64,000 bases of DNA from positions 1,860,001-1,924,000 of the forward strand of contig CALOCN010000014.1 of assembly GCA_942491735.1 (NCBI GenBank), written 5' to 3'. The notes under the pieces are model-generated. The model was not told where the DNA came from. It saw only the letters and a list, made by a program, of their open reading frames with translations, and searched no databases. A program made the position numbers and the translations under genes. Positions 42,063 through 50,267 of this stretch are shown piece by piece; within the stretch, counting starts at the first letter, position 1, and every line of letters starts with the position of its first letter. The DNA is from CALOCN01 sp942491735. Lineage in GTDB: Bacteria; Eisenbacteria; RBG-16-71-46; JABDJR01.

Positions 42063-44525
42063 ATGAACCCTTTGGATCACATGGAGGATTCGATCCTCCC
42101 ACTTGTCGCCAAGCCGGGCCAGTACGTCTCCCTCACCCTCGAGGCGGGAGACCCGGTATTCGATGATGCGGCTCGTCGGGTGTGCCTGGTGGTTCCGTCC
42201 CCTTCGGCCGAGGCGTTTCGGCGCCCGCAGCCACAGGGGCTCTTTGCCGCGCTGCGGCGAGTGGAGGGGACCGCGGTGGATGTGGCGTTTGCTCCCCAGG
42301 TAGATATGATCCAGGCACTGCGGGCCCGGGATCTGCCCTGGTTCGGGATGCGCTACCGCAGACCGTTGCGGGACTACGACGTCATCGTCGCCCTGCCCGA
42401 GGATCCGGTCGACCTTCCCGAGTTGCTGGATCTGTTGTCCCTGGGAGGCGTCGAGCCCCAGGTTGCCGGCCGTGATGCGGCGGCTCCCTGGGTCCTGCTT
42501 GCCGGTGCTCTCGCACAGACGCCCCGACTGGGGGCCCACTGGGCCGAGCTGGTCCTGCCCGGCGACCCCGAGGCATTTGTCACCGATCTCGCCCGTTGGG
42601 CCGGTGCGTTGCGGGGCGCTTCTTCCACGGACCGGGAAAGAATGCTCGCGGAGGCCGCGGGCCTTCCCGGGGTGATCGCGCGCGACACGGACCAGGGCGC
42701 GGCACGCTGGTTCCCGGAGCTTCCCCCGGCCCCAATGCCTCCGCTGGTGCCCAGTGCGCCAGGACAAACGGTGGAGTTGGGTCTGGAGATCTCGCGGCGG
42801 TCCGAACCGGGAACGATCCGATTCCGGGACGCCCGTTCCATTCTTGCCGGCGCCGACGCGCTCCTGGCAACCACGGGGCACCCGGAAATCTATCTCACCG
42901 GCGAGGATGCAGGGCGGCATCCCGACCTGGTCAGGATTCTCGAATCCCTCAACATGCGGCTTTCCCCCCATGGGGTGCATGTGCGGTTGGCCGAGGTCCA
43001 CCTGGATCAGTTCGAGCCGGCCCTCGCCCGCGAGCTGCTCAAGGGGGCCCAGAGTCGCCAGTTGACCTTTGCCCCGGTGGCGCCGTCGCAGTCCCTGCGT
43101 CGGGTCGCCGGTCATCCGCTGAGCGATGACGCGCTGGTGGAGGCGGCCGGCACCGCCCTGCGGGGCGGATGGGCCGCGATCCGCATCCAGATCCGGGTCG
43201 GTCTGGCCGGGGAGACCGCCGAGGATCGCGACGCCTGGATCGCTACCCTGGAACGAATTCAAGCCCTGAGGCCCCGCAATGGCGGACCGCGACTCACGGT
43301 GACGCTTGTCCCCGAGGGCACCGGGAGCGACGTCGAGGCGTTTGCCGAGGGGATTCGGCAACGCCCCATGGCCCGCCGCATCAAGATCGCCTCCCGACCC
43401 GGCGCCGCGGCGCGGGCCCGGGCCTGCCTCGTCGAAGGGACGCCTTGTCCCGCCACCCTGCTTCAGCATCTCGCCGGGCGCGGACTGCATCTTCAGTCCG
43501 ACCCGGAAGCCTTCGATCCGGACGTCTGGGACAAGGCCCTGGCCCATGCCAAGGCCGCGGGTGGTCCCGGTCCCGGGTTTCCACAGACCCTTGCCCGGCA
43601 GGCCGTGGATTCGGCGCTGATGGGGCAATGGGTCGCCTCGGTTTTCGAGCGGACGTCCGACGACGATCCGGCCCCGAGCTGGAGCGGTCCTCCCACCTGG
43701 ATGGTTGGGCGTAGACCGCGACGTACGGGACGGGGACGCGCCGGACGGACGGCCGAACGCTACCGTGTTCGGTTTTCCAAGTCGGAGCCCATGCGGTTCT
43801 CCGCTCATCTCGATGTCACCCGCGCCTTTGATCGGGCGTTCCGCAAGGTTCAGCTGCCGGTCGCCATGTCGCAGGGAAAGGAAAGGAAGCCCCGGGTTTC
43901 CTTTGGACCGCCCCTGCCGCTCGGCATGACCAGCGGCGCCGAGTTTGTCGACATCACCTTCGCGCGCGAGGTCCCCGAGACCTTCACGCGGGTGCTCTCC
44001 GAGAACCTCATCGAGGGACTCGGGGTGGTGGCTGCCGCACCGATTCGGACCGAAGCAACCTCGTTGAACGCGGCGATCCAGCTTGCAGACTATGAAGTCT
44101 CCTTCTCCGACGTCCTGATCCACGATTACCTCGGCCGGTTGGACTTTGATTCGCTCAAGGACCGACTGGACGAGGCGGTGGCCGGCGCGCTGGCCGCGGA
44201 TACCCTGGAAGTGACCAGGACCCGGGGAGAGACCTCGAAAACCTTTAACGCACGTCCGTCCCTCGTTCGGGCGGAGGTCGTACGCGACGATGGAGGGAGG
44301 CCCGTCCTGGGCTTCCGTCTCACCCTGAACTCTCCCGACAGCGTACGCCCCGAGACCCTGACATCCAGGTTGTGTTCCTGGGCAGACTTCGACGAGCGGC
44401 TGCTTCGAGTGCATCGAAGCGGTCTTCACATCCCGGGCCGTGACAAGGTCCTTGATCCTCTCGACGTCGTCGCTCCGGATTTCGCCTGGTGGAACCATCC
44501 GGTCCGAGGAGGAACGGTCCATTGA
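42063..44525 (+). CDS. Radical-SAM-like protein lacking the cluster motif, fused to DUF2344
   Basis: The product has 820 residues. Its first 560 residues follow the layout of the uncharacterised radical SAM family (TIGR03960 type) usually found before RNase G: an N-terminal B12-like region (VDVAFAPQVDMIQALRARDL), then RELLKGAQSRQLTFAP and GGWAAIRIQIRVGLAGETAED from the barrel. At the point where CxxxCxxC should appear (about residue 237-262) the sequence reads ELGLEISRRSEPGTIRFRDA, and no CxxxCxxC exists anywhere. From about 563 a DUF2344 domain follows (RYRVRFSKSEPMRFSAHLDV, SFGPPLPLGMTSGAEFVD). The frame is intact, so it seems a maintained pseudoenzyme. The ATG at 42063 or 42081 may be used. 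RNase G begins seven bases after its stop. Confidence 0.8.
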   Translation: MNPLDHMEDSILPLVAKPGQYVSLTLEAGDPVFDDAARRVCLVVPSPSAEAFRRPQPQGLFAALRRVEGTAVDVAFAPQVDMIQALRARDLPWFGMRYRRPLRDYDVIVALPEDPVDLPELLDLLSLGGVEPQVAGRDAAAPWVLLAGALAQTPRLGAHWAELVLPGDPEAFVTDLARWAGALRGASSTDRERMLAEAAGLPGVIARDTDQGAARWFPELPPAPMPPLVPSAPGQTVELGLEISRRSEPGTIRFRDARSILAGADALLATTGHPEIYLTGEDAGRHPDLVRILESLNMRLSPHGVHVRLAEVHLDQFEPALARELLKGAQSRQLTFAPVAPSQSLRRVAGHPLSDDALVEAAGTALRGGWAAIRIQIRVGLAGETAEDRDAWIATLERIQALRPRNGGPRLTVTLVPEGTGSDVEAFAEGIRQRPMARRIKIASRPGAAARARACLVEGTPCPATLLQHLAGRGLHLQSDPEAFDPDVWDKALAHAKAAGGPGPGFPQTLARQAVDSALMGQWVASVFERTSDDDPAPSWSGPPTWMVGRRPRRTGRGRAGRTAERYRVRFSKSEPMRFSAHLDVTRAFDRAFRKVQLPVAMSQGKERKPRVSFGPPLPLGMTSGAEFVDITFAREVPETFTRVLSENLIEGLGVVAAAPIRTEATSLNAAIQLADYEVSFSDVLIHDYLGRLDFDSLKDRLDEAVAGALAADTLEVTRTRGETSKTFNARPSLVRAEVVRDDGGRPVLGFRLTLNSPDSVRPETLTSRLCSWADFDERLLRVHRSGLHIPGRDKVLDPLDVVAPDFAWWNHPVRGGTVH

Positions 44526-44532
44526 GGCTTCC

Positions 44533-46173
44533 ATGGAAAAGTCCATCATCATCCATTCGGACCCGAAAGAAACCCGGGTCGCCATCCTGGAGGACAAGCA
44601 GCTAACCGAGCTGCTGGTCGAGCGCCCGGAAGAGCGCCGCATCGTCGGCGACATCTACAAGGGAAAGATCAACGCGGTCCTGCCCGGGATGCAGGCCGCC
44701 TTCGTGGAGATCGGTCTGGCCAAGACCGCGTTCCTCCACGCCTCCGATCTCTCCAGTGCTCTCGGCGAGGACATTGATCTCGACGACGAGGACGAGGAGG
44801 AGGGAGACAAGGGCGGCGGTGGCGGTCCCCAGGGAGGCGGCCGCGACGGGGGTCGTGGACGCGGGGGAGACCGGGGACGCGGCGGTCGGGGACGTGGTCG
44901 CCGCCAGTCCGCCCCTCGGCGCGACAATCCGGCGCCCAAGATCGAGGACCACCTCCAGAAGAGCCAGGAGGTGGTGGTCCAGGTCACCAAGGAACCCATC
45001 TCGACCAAGGGACCCCGGGTCAGCCAGCAGGTGACCCTCCCCGGCCGGTACGTGGTGTTTCTTCCCGGAGCGGATCACGTGGGGGTTTCCCGCAAGATCC
45101 CCAGCCGGGACGAACGGATCCGGCTCAAGAAGATCCTGCGCGACCTGAAGCCGGCCGGAGCCGGGCTGATTGTCCGCACCGCGGGCGCTGGGCACACCCG
45201 GGAGGAATTCACCCAGGACGTTGCCCACCTGGTCAGCCTGTGGAAGAAGATCGAACGGCGCTCGTCCTCGGCCCCGTCACCCGCCCTGATCCACCGTGAG
45301 ATGTCGCTGGCCACGGGGCTGATCCGCGATCTGCTCACCGAGGACGTGACCGAGGTGGTGTGCGACAACCCGGACATCGAGGCGGAACTCGTCGAGTACC
45401 TCAACGCGGTTTCGCCCGACATGGTCAAGCGGGTGCACACCTACCGCGGCAAGCTGCCCATCTTCGACCACTACCGTATCGAGAGCGAGATCGAAAAGCT
45501 CTTCGAGCGCAAGGTGTGGCTCAAGCACGGCGGCTACATCGTGATCGACCAGGCCGAGGCGCTCATCGCCATCGACGTGAACACCGGTCGGTTCGTGGGG
45601 AAGAAGAACCAGGAAGACACGATCACCAAGACCAACCTGGAGGCGGCCAAGGAGATCAGCCGGCAACTGCGACTCCGCGACATCGGCGGCATCGTCGTGC
45701 TCGACTTCATCGATATGGAGAACGAGAGCAACAAGAAGGCGGTGCTCGAGGAACTCCGGCGCCACCTGAAACGGGACCGCAACCGGACCAAGACGTTCAA
45801 TGTCTCGGAGCTGGGTCTGGTCGAGATGACCCGGCAGCGGGAACGCCCGAGCCTGCTCAGCTACTACTCCGACGACTGCCCCACCTGTTCCGGTCTCGGT
45901 CAGGTGCTGTCCCTGGAGACGGTTGCTCTCAAGGTGGAGCGTCTGCTGACCCGGATCGGGGTCAACACCCAGGAGAAGCTGATCGAGCTGCGGGTGGCTC
46001 CGGAACTGGCCCAGCACCTGATGAACGCCGAGTACGCCGAGCGCCTCGCGGGGCTGGAGAAGAAGTTCAGCTTCGAGTTGGACCTGCGCGACGACCCGAG
46101 ACTTCCCCGGGGGGACGTGAAGGTGATCTTCCCCCGCACCAACGAGGATGTGACCGAACGATTCCGGCCCTAG
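44533..46173 (+). CDS. rng: Ribonuclease E/G family endoribonuclease
   Basis: The product has 546 residues. It cleaves single-stranded RNA in rRNA maturation and mRNA decay. An S1-type RNA-binding domain (GDIYKGKINAVLPGMQAAFV) is interrupted by an acidic stretch (about 79-92) and a Gly/Arg-rich run (about 93-130) before it resumes at EVVVQVTKEPISTKGPR. The catalytic metal aspartates fit AIDVNTGRFVG and VLDFIDME, and the zinc-link CPTCSGLG is intact. Length and lack of a long C-terminal tail fit RNase G rather than RNase E. It is cotranscribed with the pseudo-radical-SAM gene. Confidence 0.92.
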   Translation: MEKSIIIHSDPKETRVAILEDKQLTELLVERPEERRIVGDIYKGKINAVLPGMQAAFVEIGLAKTAFLHASDLSSALGEDIDLDDEDEEEGDKGGGGGPQGGGRDGGRGRGGDRGRGGRGRGRRQSAPRRDNPAPKIEDHLQKSQEVVVQVTKEPISTKGPRVSQQVTLPGRYVVFLPGADHVGVSRKIPSRDERIRLKKILRDLKPAGAGLIVRTAGAGHTREEFTQDVAHLVSLWKKIERRSSSAPSPALIHREMSLATGLIRDLLTEDVTEVVCDNPDIEAELVEYLNAVSPDMVKRVHTYRGKLPIFDHYRIESEIEKLFERKVWLKHGGYIVIDQAEALIAIDVNTGRFVGKKNQEDTITKTNLEAAKEISRQLRLRDIGGIVVLDFIDMENESNKKAVLEELRRHLKRDRNRTKTFNVSELGLVEMTRQRERPSLLSYYSDDCPTCSGLGQVLSLETVALKVERLLTRIGVNTQEKLIELRVAPELAQHLMNAEYAERLAGLEKKFSFELDLRDDPRLPRGDVKVIFPRTNEDVTERFRP

Positions 46174-46201
46174 GGACTCGTTTCCCGGTAGGGAACGGTC
46201 A

Positions 46202-46237
46202 TGCCACGCTCCGGGCCACTGGACCCGGATCGTGGCA
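46202..46237. terminator. Long hairpin between convergent genes
   Basis: TGCCACG-C-TCCGGG pairs with CCCGGA-T-CGTGGCA (13 of 14 positions) around an eight-base loop. It lies between rng and the minus-strand secreted protein. There is no T-run on either side, so it may stabilise mRNA ends or terminate both genes. Confidence 0.6.
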
Positions 46238-46244
46238 CGGGTCT

Positions 46245-46622
46245 CTAGTTCGGTATCGGATCGGGTCCCTCGGTCATGCCGACGATGACCTCGCCCGGGC
46301 CGGGTGCGGCGCCCATGGGGTCAATGTCGTCGGTGATGGTGAGCAGACCCGGGTTGGGTCCCTTCACCTTGACGCTGAACGGAACGCTTTGCCCCGGCCC
46401 CACCTTGACGTTGACCACGATGTCCTGGAGCTTGTTGCCATCGTTGTAGCGTACGCCCACCTGGACGGTCTGGAGCGTGGTCCCGGAGTTGGCGACCGTG
46501 GCGTGGATCGTCTTGCCCGAAAGCGAGCCGTTCTCGACCGTCACCTCGCCGGCCAGGCCGGTGGTTGGGAGGAGCAGGAGGCAGCCGAGGGCCGCCACAA
46601 TGCGGGGAAGGATACGAGGCAT
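46245..46622 (-). CDS. Small secreted Ig-like protein
   Basis: The product has 125 residues. A signal peptide (about 1-25, LGCLLLLPTTGLAGE) precedes a single beta-rich domain of about 85 residues (TIHATVANSGTTLQTVQVGV, GPGQSVPFSVKVKG) resembling CARDB/fibronectin-like adhesion modules, and an acidic Pro/Gly tail. GGGAG precedes the ATG at 46622. It sits alone on the minus strand between rng and rplU, a pair more usually adjacent. Function is unknown. Confidence 0.7.
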   Translation of the reverse strand: MPRILPRIVAALGCLLLLPTTGLAGEVTVENGSLSGKTIHATVANSGTTLQTVQVGVRYNDGNKLQDIVVNVKVGPGQSVPFSVKVKGPNPGLLTITDDIDPMGAAPGPGEVIVGMTEGPDPIPN

Positions 46623-46770
46623 GAAAAAACTCCCTTCAAGTGCGAGTGCATGGTCCGCCACTTGAGGGAGCAACTACGGGGAGTCTAGGGGAAGACGGGT
46701 CCGATTGCCAGGTGGCCCCTCCCCGCTGCACGGAGAGGCACCCCACCCTTGTGTCTCGGGCGGAGGGGAG

Positions 46771-46799
46771 TTGACTCATCCGGACCTGCTTGCTAGTCT
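46771..46799 (+). promoter_or_regulatory. Sigma-70-like promoter of rplU-rpmA
   Basis: TTGACT (46771-46776), exactly 17 bases, TAGTCT (46794-46799). The start should be near 46806, giving a leader of about 50 bases. This is one of the best promoters in the window, fitting ribosomal protein genes. Confidence 0.7.
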
Positions 46800-46856
46800 A
46801 TGCCGCTCTTTTTGTCGGGGGGTTTGGCGTAGGCTGGCTCCCAGGGAGACATCAGA

Positions 46857-47168
46857 ATGTACGCAGTGATCAAGGTTGCCGGTTTCCAGTACCGGGTCGA
46901 AAAGGACCAAGTCCTTAAGGTGCCTCTACTTAAGGCCGATGCGGGTTCCACCCTCAACGTCGAGGACGTGCTTTTGGTGGGGGACGGCGACGGCATCCGC
47001 GTGGGCACGCCCACCGTGGAAGGCGCCGTGGTCTCGGCCCAGGTGCTCAGCCACGGACGCGGTCCCAAGCTGGTGGCGGGCAAGTTCAAGCGGCGGATCA
47101 AGTATCGCCGCAAGTGGGGCCACCGACAGGACTATACCGAGATCAAGATCAGCGGTATTTCGGGCTAG
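46857..47168 (+). CDS. rplU: Ribosomal protein L21
   Basis: The 103-residue 50S subunit protein binds 23S rRNA. It opens MYAVIKVAGFQYRVEKDQ and closes with KRRIKYRRKWGHRQDYTEIK, both diagnostic. GGGAG lies upstream of the ATG. It is followed after 19 bases by rpmA, the usual pairing. Confidence 0.97.
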   Translation: MYAVIKVAGFQYRVEKDQVLKVPLLKADAGSTLNVEDVLLVGDGDGIRVGTPTVEGAVVSAQVLSHGRGPKLVAGKFKRRIKYRRKWGHRQDYTEIKISGISG

Positions 47169-47187
47169 GCCAGGAAAGGACACCCAA

Positions 47188-47445
47188 ATGGCTCACAAAA
47201 AAGGCGTCGGCTCCAGCCGTAACGGCCGGGACTCACCGGGTCAGCGACTCGGGGTCAAGGCATTCGGGGGCGAGAACGTGACTGCGGGCAGCATTATTGT
47301 GCGCCAGCACGGCACGAAGTTCCATCCGGGTGCCAACGTGGGACGGGGCAAGGATGACACCCTGTTCGCCCTCATCGACGGCAAGGTCCGGTTCCATCGC
47401 AAGGGACGGGACAAGAAGATGGTTGCCATCGACCCGGTCGAGTAA
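47188..47445 (+). CDS. rpmA: Ribosomal protein L27
   Basis: The product has 85 residues and starts MAHKKGVGSSRNGRDSPGQR. It contains the family signature GSIIVRQHGTKFHPG. There is no N-terminal cleavable extension of the Firmicutes kind. It has a strong AGGAAAGGA ribosome site and is last gene before the terminator at 47476. Confidence 0.97.
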   Translation: MAHKKGVGSSRNGRDSPGQRLGVKAFGGENVTAGSIIVRQHGTKFHPGANVGRGKDDTLFALIDGKVRFHRKGRDKKMVAIDPVE

Positions 47446-47475
47446 GACCCTCCAGTGTTTCAGGAGTGTTTTCAG

Positions 47476-47519
47476 GGACCTGCTCCCGGCGATGGCCGAG
47501 ATGCGGGTCCTTTTTTTTT
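47476..47519 (+). terminator. Intrinsic terminator of rplU-rpmA
   Basis: An 8-bp stem, GGACCTGC with GCGGGTCC (one G-T pair), with a smaller inner stem, is followed by nine T. This is the strongest terminator in the window and separates the ribosomal genes from mdh. Confidence 0.9.
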
Positions 47520-47585
47520 GCGACCTGAGGCGGCGCCGGTGCGGTGTCGCGGCAACGGATCACGGTTCACAGGAGAGACGACGAC

Positions 47586-48512
47586 ATGAAGAAGGTGAGT
47601 GTTATCGGGGGTGGAGGAAACGTGGGGGCCTCGGCCGGCCTGTACCTGGCCGAGCGCGGTATTTGCGAGGTGCTCCTGGTGGACATCGCCGAGGGGATTC
47701 CGCAGGGGAAGGGACTGGACCTGCTCGAGGCGGGGCCGGTGCGGGGCTACGACTCCCGGGTCCTCGGCACCAACCGCTTCGAGGACATCGAGGGTTCGGA
47801 TGTGGTCCTGGTCACCGCGGGCTTTCCGCGCAAGCCGGGCATGAGCCGCACCGACCTCCTGCTCAAGAACGCGGAGATCGTGGGCAGCATCGGCGGCCAG
47901 ATCAAGAAGTACGCCCCCAATGCCTACGTGGTGGTGGTGAGCAATCCGCTGGACATCATGACCTACCACATGATGAAGACCACCGGTTTCCCGGCCAACC
48001 GGGTCGTGGGCATGGCCGGTGTGCTGGACTCGGCGCGGTTCCGCGCCTTCATCGCCCTGGAACTGGGCGTGGCCGCGACCGATGTCCACGCCATGGTTCT
48101 GGGCGGGCACGGGGACTCCATGGTTCCCCTTCCGCAGTACGCGACGGTGAGCGGGGTGACCATCAAGGACCTGCTCGCACCCGAGGTGATCGACCGCCTC
48201 GTGGAACGTACGCGCAAGGGGGGCGGTGAAATCGTCGCGCTGCTCAAGACGGGAAGTGCGTTCTATGCACCGGGGGCCAGCGCGGCCCAGATGGTGGAAG
48301 CGATCCTGCTCGACAACAAGCGGTTCGTGCCCGCCGCGGCGCTCTGCACCGGTCAGTACGGGGTCGAGGGTACCTACGTGGGGGTTCCGGTCATCCTGGG
48401 CGCGGGTGGGGTCGAGAAGATCGTCGAGTTGCCCCTGGACGAGGCCGGGCTTGCCGCCCTGCGTGCTTCGGCCGACGAGGTGAAGGACGGCATCCGCGAA
48501 CTCCCGGCGTAG
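47586..48512 (+). CDS. mdh: Malate dehydrogenase (LDH-like type)
   Basis: The product has 308 residues. It interconverts malate and oxaloacetate with NAD in the TCA cycle. Features are the NAD-loop VSVIGGGGNVGASAG, the substrate-loop arginines in GFPRKPGMSRTDL, VVVSNPLDIMTY, and the catalytic His in LGGHGDSMVPL. The loop arginine pattern supports malate rather than lactate. AGGAGA lies upstream of the ATG. The next gene, plsC, starts 13 bases later. Confidence 0.94.
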   Translation: MKKVSVIGGGGNVGASAGLYLAERGICEVLLVDIAEGIPQGKGLDLLEAGPVRGYDSRVLGTNRFEDIEGSDVVLVTAGFPRKPGMSRTDLLLKNAEIVGSIGGQIKKYAPNAYVVVVSNPLDIMTYHMMKTTGFPANRVVGMAGVLDSARFRAFIALELGVAATDVHAMVLGGHGDSMVPLPQYATVSGVTIKDLLAPEVIDRLVERTRKGGGEIVALLKTGSAFYAPGASAAQMVEAILLDNKRFVPAAALCTGQYGVEGTYVGVPVILGAGGVEKIVELPLDEAGLAALRASADEVKDGIRELPA

Positions 48513-48525
48513 CGGCGCGGTCGCG

Positions 48526-49251
48526 ATGTCCCGGGTTGGACACGTCCTGACCACCGTCTGGGGAGCGCTCTTTTCCCTGGTCTGGTGCACCTATATCGGG
48601 ATCAGCTATTGCCTGCTCCGCCCGTTCGAGAAACAGGGGAAGTGGTACGACCGGCAGTTCCAGCAGATGTGCCGGGTGCTGGTATGGGCGTTGGGGGTCC
48701 GGTTGGTCGTGGAAGGGGACGAGCACTTCCCCGCGGATCGCCCGGTCCTCCTCATGGCCAACCACCGGAGCTATCTGGACATCCCCGCGCTTACCGCGGC
48801 CCTTCCCGGACACAGCATCCGCTACGTGGCCAAGAAGTCCCTGGGCTGGATTCCGTTCCTGGGCTGGGCCATCGCGCTCAGTCCCTGCATTCTCATCGAC
48901 CGGGAAGACGGGCGCAGCTCGCTCAAGCAGATCCAGGCCGGGGCCAAGGCGCTACCGCCCGGGGCCGCGCTGGCCATCTTTCCCGAGGGGACCCGCTCGG
49001 AAAGCGACACCATGCTCCCCTTCAAGAAGGGGGCTTTCCTGCTGGCTGTCGGTAGCGGGGTCGCGGTGCTGCCGGTCAGCGTACGGGGTTCGCGGGAGAT
49101 CTGGGGCAAGGGTGCTTGGCTCTTCCGGCCGGGGACGATCCACATTCGTGTCCATCCCCCGATCGAGATCCCGGAAGGACGCCGCGCGACCACCGCAACC
49201 CTTCTTGGCCAGGTCCGGGAAACCATCGCGTCGGGGCTGGACGCGGGCTGA
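48526..49251 (+). CDS. plsC: 1-acyl-sn-glycerol-3-phosphate acyltransferase
   Basis: The 241-residue enzyme acylates lysophosphatidic acid to phosphatidic acid at the inner membrane. It has an N-terminal membrane segment (LTTVWGALFSLVWCTY), the acyltransferase motif NHRSYLD (HX4D), KKSLGWIPFLGWA and FPEGTRSES. All catalytic residues are present. The symbol is by family. Confidence 0.9.
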   Translation: MSRVGHVLTTVWGALFSLVWCTYIGISYCLLRPFEKQGKWYDRQFQQMCRVLVWALGVRLVVEGDEHFPADRPVLLMANHRSYLDIPALTAALPGHSIRYVAKKSLGWIPFLGWAIALSPCILIDREDGRSSLKQIQAGAKALPPGAALAIFPEGTRSESDTMLPFKKGAFLLAVGSGVAVLPVSVRGSREIWGKGAWLFRPGTIHIRVHPPIEIPEGRRATTATLLGQVRETIASGLDAG

Positions 49252-49289
49252 TACCATGGAGGTCCCCCAGGGACTCCGAAAGGACCGGT

Positions 49290-50267
49290 ATGAAGCTCCT
49301 CATCCTCGGCGGCACCCGATTCCTGGGCCGCCATCTGGTGGAGACCGCCCTTGAAGCGGGGCACGACATCACCCTGTTCAACCGGGGTGAATCCGCTCCC
49401 GACCTCTATCCCGACCTGCCCCAGGTCCACGGTGACCGGGACGGGGGCCTGTCCAAGCTGGGTGACACGACCTGGGACGCGGTCATTGATCCCAGCGGCT
49501 ATGTCCCGCGTCTGGTGGGGGACGCGGCCCGGTTCTTCGCCGAGCGCACCCGCCACTACACCTTCATCTCCAGCATCTCCGTGTACCCGGAGCATACGGC
49601 CAGGCTGGACGAATCCGCGCCGGTCCAGGTGCTGGAGGACCCCACCACCGAGGAAGTGACTCCGGAAGCCTACGGCGGACTCAAGGCACTGTGCGAGGAA
49701 GCGGCCGAGGCCGCCATGCCGGGCCGGGTTCTCCACGTCCGTGCGGGCATGATCGTGGGTCCCTACGACACCACGGACCGGTTCACCTTCTGGGTCCGGC
49801 GCGTGGCCTGCGGAGGACGCTTTCCCATTCCCGGGCCGCCCGATCGGCCGATCCAGTTGATCCACGGGGGAGACATCGCCCGGTGGGTGCTCTCCATGGC
49901 CGAGCGGGGCGAAGGCGGCGTGTTCAACACCACCGGCCCCGATACCCCGCACACCATGGGGACGGTGATCGGCACGATTCGCGAGGCGAGCGGAAGCTCC
50001 GCCGAACCGGTCTGGCTTCCCGATCAACCCTTCCTGGATCAGGGGCTCAACTACTGGAGTGACCTTCCGTTCGTGATCGATGCCGAGAGCATGGGGGTCA
50101 TGGACGTGGATGTCTCCCGGGCGATCGCGGCCGGGCTCACCCTGCGACCGCTTCTGCAGACGGTGCGGGAAACCCTGGCCTGGGACATGGGGCGCCCGGT
50201 GGGGACCCAGCTCAAGGCCGGGATGTCGCCGGAGAAGGAAAGGGCTGTACTGGAGGGGAGTGCGTGA
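49290..50267 (+). CDS. NAD-dependent epimerase/dehydratase family protein
   Basis: The 325-residue extended short-chain dehydrogenase-like protein opens MKLLILGGTRFLGRHLVE, a Gly-rich NAD(P) loop. The catalytic motif is altered: YGGLKALCEE has Tyr and Lys spaced as YxxxK. The C-terminal part resembles atypical SDRs such as isoflavone-reductase/mRNA-binding chloroplast proteins. The substrate is unknown. The ribosome site AAAGGA is good. The stop overlaps the next GTG by four bases. Confidence 0.82.
   Translation: MKLLILGGTRFLGRHLVETALEAGHDITLFNRGESAPDLYPDLPQVHGDRDGGLSKLGDTTWDAVIDPSGYVPRLVGDAARFFAERTRHYTFISSISVYPEHTARLDESAPVQVLEDPTTEEVTPEAYGGLKALCEEAAEAAMPGRVLHVRAGMIVGPYDTTDRFTFWVRRVACGGRFPIPGPPDRPIQLIHGGDIARWVLSMAERGEGGVFNTTGPDTPHTMGTVIGTIREASGSSAEPVWLPDQPFLDQGLNYWSDLPFVIDAESMGVMDVDVSRAIAAGLTLRPLLQTVRETLAWDMGRPVGTQLKAGMSPEKERAVLEGSA

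Noticed and set aside
42760..42870. A frameshift or assembly error hiding the radical-SAM cysteines
   Set aside because: The other two frames here also contain no CxxxCxxC, and the frame used aligns with the family on both sides of the gap.
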